Shown one piece after another: positions 15,507 through 25,800 of a DNA stretch of 64,000 bases. The translations under genes and the position numbers were made by a program. The stretch is taken from positions 24,994,956-25,058,955 of the forward strand of contig CM029380.1 of the NCBI GenBank assembly GCA_017165825.1. The letters are read 5' to 3'. This DNA comes from Hepsetus odoe (taxonomy: Eukaryota > Chordata > Actinopteri > Characiformes > Hepsetidae). How positions within the stretch are numbered: position 1 is the first letter of the stretch; the number at the start of each line of letters is the position of its first letter. The notes under the pieces are model-generated. The model was not told the DNA's origin. It ran no database searches and was given only the letters and a program-made list of their open reading frames with translations.

Positions 15507-18500
15507 ATGGTGAGCGAGCGTCTCCTGCTGCTGACCCTCACCTGCTACGTGCTTGTTTGGTCCATTAATGGTGATGATTTCTTGGAAGTCCGATCTGCAG
15601 AAGAAGAGAAAGAGCTGGTGAGGCTGAAAAGATTTTGCTGTTTGAGATCATAATAATAATAATAATAATAATAATAATGTAGAGGGGCAGCGGTGGCCTA
15701 GTGGTTCGGGCGTCGGCCACATGATCGGAGGATCAGGGGTTCGAACCCCTTCCTGATAGGTTGCCCTGAGGTACCCTTGAGCAAGGTGCCGTCCCCGTCC
15801 CGCTCCTCCCTGCAATGGGCTGGAGACCTGTCCAGGGTGCGTCCCCCGTCCTCGCCCTGTGTGCGCTGGGTTGGACTGCAGCGCGACCCCGCTTGGGACA
15901 AGCGGCAGCAGATGGATGGATGGATGGATGGATGGATGGATAATAATGTATTTTATTGTTGTCATTATTGCAATTATATTTATTATTAATAACTTTAATT
16001 TTATTATTATTTGTATAATAAATAATATCTATATATTTAATATATATATATTCTATATATGTATTTTTGTTTTTCATTTTTTTAGCCCACATTTCTTTAC
16101 ATTTTGCCAAATTAAAAAAGTTAATTTACATTTACATTTATGGCATTTAGCAGACGCTCTTATCCAGAGCGACTTACAACAGTGCTTTATTTCCACAGTA
16201 GATCGTCATCTTGGTAACCAGCACAGATCAGTAACTGCTGATTAGCTAGTACCACCTAAGTAACAGACTAAGAGCCCTTGTAACAAGTATACACTTTTTT
16301 TTTTCTTCCATTTTTTTGAGAGGAGGAGCAGGGGTGGGAGAGTAGGAGAGAGAGTAGAGGTTTTTAGGAAAGAAAGAGTAAGGGTAGGAGAGTGGATGGT
16401 TTGGAAGGGATTAGTCCCTCAGAAATTCTATGAACAGGTGGGTCTTTAATCTACGTTTGAAGACAGCGAGGGACTCTGCAGTTCTGACCATCAGGGGGAG
16501 TTCGTTCCACCACTGAGGACCAGAACTGAGAAGAGTCTTGATGAGTGTCTTCCTCTGTTTCTCAACGATGGAGGTTCAAGACGAGCAGTGCTTGATGGTC
16601 TGAGGGGACGAGAAGAGACACGGTGTTTAATTAGAGCAGACAGGGAAGATGGTGCAAGGCTGTTAGTAGCCTTGTAAGCGAGAGTTAGAGATTTAAACCT
16701 GATACGAGCAGCCACTGGGAGCCAGTGCAGGTCCCGCAGCAGAGGAGTGGATGAAGAGAACTTGGGATGGTTGAAGACGAGTCTAGCGGCCGCGTTCTGA
16801 ATCAGTTGTAGGTCTTGTTGCCTTCAGTGGAAGACCTTAATTATTGTATCATTTTTATTTTTATAACTGTTGTATATTGTGTGGTATAATGTCATTTGAG
16901 ATACTAATGAATATCTAAAGAACATTAAAGGAAAGCTCAGATCAATAAAAATGTTTTTGAATGTTTAAAGAAGTAACTGTATTGTTGACGGTGATCCTTC
17001 GGCGCCGCTACAACTGGACAAAACTCAGTCAGAAAATCTGTTCAGAACAGAAGAGGCTTTAAATGTGGAGCCGTGGTTCGCGGTGATTGACCGTCCGCTG
17101 CAGGCGAGACAGAAAGGACAGACAGGTCAAAGGTCAGTGCAGTTCACCCTTAAAGGGCCCCTGTCCTGCACGTTCTCCGATCCTCTTTTCTCTGTAAGGC
17201 CCAAACATGACGCTTGTCTATTCATTCCATTATTCATTTCCATAAACAGATCGAGACGTTTTTATTCCTTTTCTGGTAATAAACCATCGTATTTTCCGTG
17301 TAGCGCACTCCGGCCACTTTCTACACATTTCCTTTATTTATTCTTCGGAGTGAATTCCTAAAACCTTTCATCGTTCAGCCCGTGAGAATGTTTTTCTCTC
17401 ATTTTATGAAGAAAAGAATATATTTTCATATATTTTGCGGTGATTTTTGCGTTAATAAATGGCAAAACACTTCAAATCATATTTTAATGTTTGAAAAGTT
17501 ATCAGTAAAAATGTCAGACAACTTCCTTTGCCTTTGAACAACCTTGTATCCGATTGGCTGCCCTCTGTTGTGCCTCTTTAAAGAAGCAATGCGGGCTCAA
17601 GTGGACTGAGTTGTGACATCACAACAACAAAGCAGCTCATTTTGAAGCCGGTTCGTCCGGACGTGATGCTTCGTCCGTAAAGATCAGGATTAGGCAGCGC
17701 CGTCTCCGCACCCCAAGAAGGTCCTGGGATTGACGGCCCATGTCCTTTCTGTGTGGAGAGGACATGTTGTCCCCGGGTCGGTGTGAGTGTTTCTCTGTGC
17801 GTCTCCCCTGTGAAGGAATGACGACTTGTCCAGGGTGTGTTCCCGAAGTGGCTCAGAAAATGAGTGAGTGTTTTCTGGACCCTTAAAAGGTTTAACAGAT
17901 TATTGATCCATTTTACAGATCGATGCTCTTCAGGAGGTCCTCGAAAAACTGAGGAACAAACAAAGCCCGTCCACGGAGAAGAGACTGGGCTGGGTCCACT
18001 CAGTGAGTCAACACCAACACCGCAGAACCAATAACAACCAGCCGTGCTTACAGGGGACACCGCTGACCTGTCCATCAGTCTTCCTGCATCGTTCCCCCCC
18101 CCCCCCCGCATGTCCTCTCTCACATCCATGAACCTCCTTTGTTCCTCTTCTCCTCTTTCCTGCCAGCTCCATCCTCAACATCCTTCTGATATTCTCCTCG
18201 TCTCTCCTCTGGACATGTCCAAGCCAACAGGGTCACTTCTCTCACTCTTCTATTAAACCTGTCCCAAATCCTGTCAACCCTCGTCCCTCTCACTGCAAAT
18301 CTCAGCATCTTTAAAGCTGACACCTCCAGCTTCATCTTTTCATCACCGTCACCAAGCCCTATAACATAGCTGGTCTCACTACCTTGTCTGGGTTGTTCAT
18401 CACTGTTGTCTGAATGTGTAAATGTGGTTAATTTGGAATCTCGTGTCGCTCAGTGTGAAGTCGGAGAGCAATGCGCCGTCCGTAAAGGTGCGCGATTCGG

Positions 18501-18561
18501 GAAGGTGTGCACCTGCCCGGAGGGGACCGCCTGCAGCTTCTCGGCCCTGCGGTGCTCCTGA
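15507..18561 (+). CDS. cartpt: CART neuropeptide precursor
   Basis: Cocaine- and amphetamine-regulated transcript peptide, a secreted hypothalamic neuropeptide acting in feeding and stress. Three phase-0 exons, 15507-15617, 17919-18002 and 18454-18561, give 100 residues. Exon 1: signal peptide MVSERLLLLTLTCYVLVWS then an acidic pro-segment. Exon 2: IDALQEVLEKLRNKQ, then the dibasic KR and LGWVHS. Exon 3: the disulfide-knot domain with six cysteines, CEVGEQCAVRKGARFGKVC then TCPEGTACSFSALRCS. The exon layout equals that of vertebrate CART genes. KR replaces the KK of mammalian CART before the mature peptide. Teleosts have several CART paralogs, and I cannot say which one this is. A SINE and two LINE fragments sit in its introns. 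Poly(A) signal aataaa is at 18619-18624. Confidence 0.95.
15618..15680. repeat. (AAT)n microsatellite at the start of CART intron 1
   Basis: An aat run begins about 30 bases after the exon 1 donor and served as the target of the SINE that follows. Confidence 0.85.
15682..15940 (+). mobile_element. tRNA-headed SINE (family B) with (ATGG)n tail
   Basis: The head contains tggcctagtggttcg (A-box-like) and ggttcgaacccc (B box). The body runs through gtgcgctgggttggac to gcggcagcagatggatgga repeats. It is flanked by the direct repeat taataatgta (15672-15681 and 15941-15950), a target-site duplication. Confidence 0.92.
16128..16850 (-). mobile_element. LINE 3' fragment (L2-like) with reverse-transcriptase C-terminus
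   Basis: The minus strand encodes, over two frames, FKSLTLAYKATNSLAPSSLS, then PQWWNELPLMVRTAESLAVF and KRRLKTHLFIEFLRD followed by a stop. This is the typical end of an L2/CR1-type ORF2. The 3' side ends in the fish motif tttatggcatttagcagacg read on the plus strand. It lies in CART intron 1 and is frameshifted. Confidence 0.8.
18105..18395 (-). mobile_element. Non-LTR retrotransposon 3' end
   Basis: The minus strand encodes broken TTVMNNPDKV..., VRGTRVDRIWDRF and CPEERRGEYQK segments, the same LINE C-terminus as at 54-57 kb. It lies in CART intron 2. Confidence 0.8.
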
Positions 18562-18618
18562 GACGGACGTCGGGACATCTGGTCTCCTGCCGGATGACTG
18601 TAGAACAGCTGCGTCCAT

Positions 18619-18624
18619 AAATAA
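18619..18624 (+). terminator. CART polyadenylation signal
   Basis: AATAAA, 58 bases after the stop codon. Confidence 0.8.
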
Positions 18625-19102
18625 ATGCATTTTATACAAACCCAAACTCCAGAGAAGCGCCTGCTCTTTCCTGATTAAGCACATCTTCACCACTAGATGG
18701 CACCAAACATTGAAATCTTGGGAGTCAGAAGCCGAGATCTTTCATTTTAATCGCAAAAAAGAAAATGACTCGCTGAAGGAAACACTGTTGCAGTTGAACT
18801 ACGTTCAGGCAGTTTGAATTTAAAGTCTAATGATTTGGAAATGCAACATTTTAACTCATTTTCTAATTTGTGGCACCAAAAAATTAAATAACATCTCGCC
18901 CTTGAGCTTCATGCCGCTCCTTTTTCAGGACGGAGCACTTCTTAAACTCAAACCTTTCCACACGGAAAGTTTTCCCTTGATGTAACGGGACACCAAAAAA
19001 AAAAAAACCTTTTTTGTCCCTTTGATGGATGTATGATGTACTGACGGCTGTAAAAGTAACAGAGCTCCACACGGTACGTCGACTACTTTACAAATCATTC
19101 AG

Positions 19103-19108
19103 TTTATT
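19103..19108 (-). terminator. Nucleolin polyadenylation signal
   Basis: AATAAA on the minus strand, about 530 bases past the nucleolin stop codon. The CART and nucleolin transcripts converge, with about 450 bp between their poly(A) sites. Confidence 0.65.
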
Positions 19109-19636
19109 CAAAATTTGTAAGTTTCTTCTCCTTCCTTCTCCAACACATTCATGAAAAATATCGAAATGAGAAGTTAATCAATGCAGTTCCAAACAGTCCA
19201 AACGCTGATCTCTAAACTGGAATTCATGGCCAGACGAGGTTTAAAGACGGTACATCAGACTACCCGCTCCTACAAACCCAACAGTCTGGGTAAAATTCAA
19301 CCATCATTAGAAGAGGCTTCGCACATTTACGGTAAAACACGCAAAACTAAAAAATAACCATTTAAGGATACTTTAACAACAACGAAAACAAAAATAAAGA
19401 TAAAAATGAAAAGTTGTATCTAAATGAAGAGAATAACTCACAATATTCACATTTCAACTTTCCCCCTAAAAAAAGAGGGGAAAACGTGAAGATGCAGGAC
19501 AGTGGAGACAGAAGGGAGAACCGGAAAAAATCTGCACGGAACGACACTCGACGCGTTCTGGAATGTCCGAAAGGCTCCGACAGAGCAACGCGTTTGAGGA
19601 GGGAAAATAAGAGTCCGTTCAAACGGAGATACGGGT

Positions 19637-22600
19637 TTAATCATCGAATTTGATCTTCTTTCCTTGAGGCTTTCCGAATCCTCCTCCACCTCCTCCTCGG
19701 CCTCCTGCAAAACAAGAAGAGAACCTCAAAAAGGAGAAGAGCGTTCCTTCGTCCTGATTACTCAGTAAAGGTAATCCGCTGGACCATCTCACCTGGAACC
19801 AAACTTTGCTTTTTATTTAAAGGATTCAGAAAACAGGATTCTAAACTTGATGCTAGAGATTCAGTTTCTATTTCTATTCAAAACTCTAACGCTGTAGAAA
19901 AACCAGTAATGCTTAAAGGGAGTCACTTCATCTCAAACCACCGGAAATTAAATCTTCAAAACTGACAAGAGTTTAGTGAACCGAATTACTAAAAAGCACA
20001 ATTTTCACTAAATTATCCTTTCAAGTTTACTAAAGTCATTTACAAAGTGATTTGAAGCGGTTCTGCTCTCAGACTCTCCCACGGTCGGTAAACATCAGAA
20101 CCTCCTTCACAGAAAAGTACAGATTCCACCGCTTCCTCAGTACCGGTGGAAAAAGTACAGGAATGTACTGAGAGTGTAAAGTAAAGAGTGTAGAGTGAGA
20201 CGCGTCTCCAGCATCTGTGCTGAAACTGAACCTCACTCCAGATATTTCTCGCTTACCTCTGAAGCCTCCTCTTCCTCCTCCGCGGTTTCCTCCTCTTCCT
20301 CCCCTGAATCCGCCTCCGCCGCCTCGGCCGAAGCCGCCCCCGAAACCTCCCCGCCCTCCTCTTCCTCCCCGGCCTCCGAAACCTCCGAAACCACCGCCGC
20401 GGCCGCCGCCGCGTCCTCCCTCGCCCTTCGGCCTGGCGTAGTCCAGCGTCACCTTGTATCCGTCGATCTCGCCGTCGTCCATGGACTCCTTGGCGGCTTT
20501 GCAGTCGTCCTCGTTGTCAAAGTCGACGAAACCAAACCTGGAAGAGAGCCAAGAGTTCGGTTACACCACCGGCGCTTCCGGGGACCTTCGAGGCACGCAG
20601 GAAACCATCAGGTGTTTCACAGCAGACATAGGTGTCCACCAGTTTGAGGGAAGACACCCGTTTAGCTGTGAACGCTGCTTTACTTCTCGTGCGAATCCTG
20701 TCCTGTCACTGGATGGACAGAGAGGAGCTCATGAGAAGAGAAAAGGATCATTGAGTCTCCAGAGGAGCAGGAACACGTCCACGGTCTATTGAACATTTCC
20801 GGATTCGTTGCTGTAAAAAGCTACGCCTCACCACATGGGACGCCTAGTGCATTCAAAGAGCATTTTCCCTTCAACTTGCCCCGTCTCCAGAGGAGCTGGA
20901 TTCACATTTATTTGATCTTTTTTAGTATTCTGGAAGGATTTCTTGATGTTCATGAAGGTCACAAAAGCGGCTTTACCCTTTAGAGGAACCCGTTTCTTTA
21001 TCTGTGGCGATTCTGGCAGCAACAGCCCCATCGAAAGAGTCCTTCAGCGTACCCTCTGTTGTGTCTTCTGATAGACCTTTTACAAAAAGAGTTTTTGTGG
21101 GACCTGCAGAGGAAAAAAAGCAATTAAAATGAGATCAAATCTTCCTACGCTAGACTCTTAAACTGATGTTGCTTTTTTTAAATATTCACTGAAAACCATC
21201 ACTTTTTTGTAATTCTGCATGAGTCATTTGAAGCAATTCTGAATAAAATGCTTCATTCTGGAGAAGTTCACCCAAACCAGAGTGTTCCCCGTGTTGGTGA
21301 ATGGAAGCAGATGTCTGAACGGTGTTCTGATGCATCGCTGTATTTTTTGGAGAAGAATTTGGACCAAAACCAACCCAGTCACGGTAGAGGAATCCAAAGA
21401 AGTGATTTAGCTTAGACCGACTATTTTAACGTCGTCCCATAGAGACACTATGATTTGGGACATCCGGTTCCATTCAGCACCACTGGAAAGAGCGGACGCG
21501 TTTCACACCAAACCCACTCAGGAAGTGTTTGTCAGCCTCGGAACTGAATTTTAAATGAAAACAAAAACGTCCACCATAAACTGTTTGCTTCACCTGAGTG
21601 GCCTTTGCCTCCACTGCTCTCCCCTCGGTTCTGACAGTACTCCAGCCTGATGGTCCTTCCCTCGACCTCTGTGTTGTTGCACGAATCCAGCGCTTCTTTG
21701 GCATCATCTGTGCTCTCAAACTCCACGAAGGCATACCTGCAAAACAAGGTGTGCGTCATGATGTCTGCGTAGCACCACGTTCCTCTACGTTCTTCCACTG
21801 TGTTCCCTCATCACATTAATCTAACATTCAGGTGGTGTGAAAGAGGATGATGCAGAAGATGCATGATCTGCTACAGTGACACCCAATGGAAGCAGAAGCA
21901 AGCAGAAGAGTTGAACTTGAGGAAAAGTGAATTTTTCTTGGCTTTAAAAACCTTTCCCCCAAATCAAAACGGCAAAAAAAAAAAAAAAAAAAAAAAAACA
22001 TTCTAAAGAAATTTGGAATGAATTTCCATGCCATGGTTTAGAAACTGTTAGACATGAATAAGTCTTCCTAATCAGTGCAGAGTGAAAGCTCACCCCTTCG
22101 CCCGCCCGTTGTTCTGTGGTATTCTGATGCTGACTGCCTTTTCGAACACACTCTGGAGGGAATCTTCTGTGGCACTGAAGGCCAAGTTGTTCACAACAAG
22201 GACTTTACCGACAGGTCCTGAAGCTGGAGAGAGAAAGGAAGAGTCAGGTCTGTCTTTATTGCACCTCCACTAAACCGGTGTGGTCACCAGGCCAGATCAG
22301 TACTTGACTATCGTGAGGAACCACATGGAGTTTCAGGTCGTTAAAAGTTGATCATCATCTCCGGCCGGGTGAACAGTGTCCCAGTTTCACATTCTGGGGC
22401 GCTCACCTTGACCTCGGCCGCCCTGCTGCTGGCTCTTGGCGCCGGTGAAGTCCACCATGATGGAACGGCCCTGGACATCGGTACCCTGCGTCTCCTCCAG
22501 CGTCTTCTCAGCGATCGCCTCCGTCTTGAACTCGATGTAGGCAATTCTGGCCAGAGAAATAAAACCCGTCAATCATCTACAGAATGATGTGGTGACGACA

Positions 22601-22834
22601 CTTAGTTGTTGCAAAATGAATTTTTTTTTTTTGAGTTCATTACACTGCAATTAGTGTTGAACTGGATTTACTGCCGTGCCGCGTGGGAGAAAATGGGAAA
22701 TGCTCATTTTTGTGGCCCTGCCGGATCCTTCTTCATTTAAAAGGTGTTCACACCTGCATTAATTATGTGAATCAGTCCAATTCAGATCTAATCCTGATTC
22801 AGGAAACGATCAAGGTCAAACTCTCTACTCAAGG

Positions 22835-22869
<35 letters not shown>

Positions 22870-25800
22870 TCACGCTTGTTAATTACCCTCTGCTAGAGCC
22901 ATTCTGGCCCATAGGTATCCTGATGTCTATGGCCTGGTCAAAGATCTCCTTCAGATCATCCTGTGTGATGGAGTAGGGAAGGTTCTTCACAAACAGTGTA
23001 CGAGCATCTTTCTCTGCAGAAATGAAGACAAAACACAGCCTTGATCAGTCACCCGCTGCTTTTTCCAAAATTTTTCTCTCCTTTCTTTTTACAAAAGAAA
23101 GTGCCACCATAATCACCACTTTATGTTTTCAACCCACACATTTCAGGGGAGGAAAAAAAACAAAACAAAACAAAGTGATCCCGTTTGGGCATTAGTTAAA
23201 AAGGTCATTCTAGAGCAGTTTGAGGACACCAGTTAGAGAAACGAATAGCTGGAGAATGAGAAGACTCAAAAGCGCCTTCACAAAAAGTTATTCCATGAAA
23301 TGTTAGTAAAGAAGCTGCCTGCGACCAGTTTAAGAGTTAGGAGTAGATGCCAGACTATAACTAAACCCATTCTTGATGGGACCAAATTAAACCCACCATT
23401 TTCATTTCTAATATAAACACTAAGCTCCACTGTGAGTTACTAACAAAAAATAAATAAATACAAAATGCATTTCTCACAGATAAGAGTAACAAAGTGCTGA
23501 ACACTGAGGGAACAAGATCGACTAGAAAGATAATAAAAAAAAAAATATGAAACTGCATTTATGATACAACACATAATTAAAAAAGGTATAGGAGCTACCC
23601 AAAGACCAAGAGGAGTTTTAAACCGGGCCTCAGCAGACTGCAGCAATCTTTAAGATGCTCCATTTGCCTCCAAAGCCCACTTTGAGCGCCATTTAAACTC
23701 AACGATGCAGAAATGAATCAAAAACACGGCATCAGCCTTTGAAACTTCATTAAACCGACCTTTCTTGTTTTCCTGAGAGTTCTCCTTGCTTCTCGCCCTG
23801 TCCAGCTTCAGAGCCAGACCCATACACTTCTTTCCGTTCAGAGCGAGCGCCTTCTGCAGCTCCTCTTCAGAAGCCAAGTCCACGTAGCCAAACTTCCTGC
23901 AACAGAAAGTCCAACCGTTCAGTCAGAAAGTCGCCTTAAAACGCAAGTCGGTCAAAATTCCAAACCAAATCCTGCTCACTTGGACCCTCCGAGACGGATG
24001 TCCTGAATGATGAGGCTCTCCTTCTTGAAGAACTTTGCGAGGCCGTCCTTGATTTCGTCGAAACCTTTGTCCGGGTTCAGGTTGCCCACGAAGAGACTGA
24101 AGGCTGAAAGTGAGAAGAACAGTTACCAGACGCCAGGGCTCGGAGTGAAAGTCACTCTGACCTGATTTTAGTCAGAACTGAAAGGTGACATCATACATCA
24201 GTATTAAGTCCCTTGATGATCATCATGCAGAGCACCAGTTCCACAGTTTATTAACAAAACCTCACTTTATGATCAGCACATGCAATTAAGGCAGCTGCAT
24301 CGGCCACCCTCGGCCTCGCTCACGAGAACGGAGCGGATATTTTTACCGCCCAGGGTTCCACATGGTGAATAAAACGAGACTATTTATTTTTATTCCAAGC
24401 CAATAAATCCAAGGAAAAGTTTAAATAAAACTAAAGGGCAGAAGAGCGGAGGACGTTATCAAATCATTGCTTTAGCAACTCTTGACATCTGGCAGCTTGT
24501 TAGAGAACGATCTTAAAGAAAAATTAAACTGACCACACTGGCCGAGAGCGCGGTTTTCATTTACTCGCTAATTTGAACTTTCATAACTTTCCATTTTAAC
24601 TGTTTTCAGTGCGCGTGCAGCACAAGTCATTTATACGTTTATTTATAAAACATGGAAGACGAGATGCTCAGGCAGGACTAAGAACACAGCGTGCCATTTC
24701 TTTTCACAGAGGGGGTGTGAGAGAGAGAATCATGACTCCTAAATATTTTGGAGCCAAAGGCTCCAGTGTTTTGGTCTGAGTCCTAACACAGCCATGTTGT
24801 TCATTTTGATTCTTCATTTTGATTCATTTTGACACACAGATCGACGCGCCGCCTAATTTAAACCGCTGGCGGAGGGGTCGAGGTAGAGGGTGGTGAACGC
24901 AAACAGACCATAAAGTGAAACCTGTGTGAAAAGGTGCAGAACTGGAATCACTGGACTAAAGATGTTGGACGTCTTACCCTCTCCATCAGACTTGGCTTTC
25001 TTGGCGGGAGGGGTTCCTTTCTCTTTCTTTTCCTCGGCTTTCCTCTTGCCTGGAGTAACAGGAGCCGCTGGAAAAGCAGAGGAACACGAATCAGATCATT
25101 TAAGAAAGTAGAGCGAGTGGCTTCGCAGCTCTGGCGTTTCCGGGTTCCTCAGCACGTGCTGGTGCTCGTCATGCAGCAAGTCTTATTTTAGTCGTTAAGT
25201 TAATTTCTCGTTTAAAATGCATACCTTCATCCTCCTCCTCGTCGTCATCCTCTTCATCATCGTCATCGTCATCTTCCTCGTCCTCTTTGGCCTTCACATT
25301 GCCTTTCTTGGCAGGAGCTGGCGTTGTGTCCATTTCCTCTTCCTCAGAATCTGCAGTAAAAACATGATTTGAATGAAAGCTGATCCACTTCAACACCTCC
25401 AGCGATGAACTGAGGCGGACACATCAGATCAAACGAATCAGCAAATATATTCAGTATTAAGTCCCTAAAAGTTCATCATGTGTGCACGAGACCCAGAATC
25501 TGCACAAACTAATCATTCATACACACCCTCATCTTCGTCGTCGTCATCCTCGGACTCTTCTTTAGCCGCCTTGGCTGGAGCTGCTTTAGCCTTCGCTGCT
25601 GCCTTCTTAGGGGGCGGGGCTTCCTCCTCTTCTGACTCGTCTAGGAATGAAAACGACAAAAAGTTAACGTTCTAGATCTGGCCCTGAACTCGTTTGGAGC
25701 CGCAACGTTGAGAACCGAATCGTGTCTTAGAAATTAAAGTGTCCGACGTGCACATGCACCCTTTTCTCATTAAACCACAAACACGATCGTTTGTGATGAG

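Noticed and set aside
20217..20441. Proline-rich plus-strand frame
   Set aside because: Antisense shadow of the nucleolin RGG exon.
20828..21031. 67-residue minus frame next to a nucleolin RRM exon
   Set aside because: It is read-through of nucleolin exon 15 into its intron in another frame.
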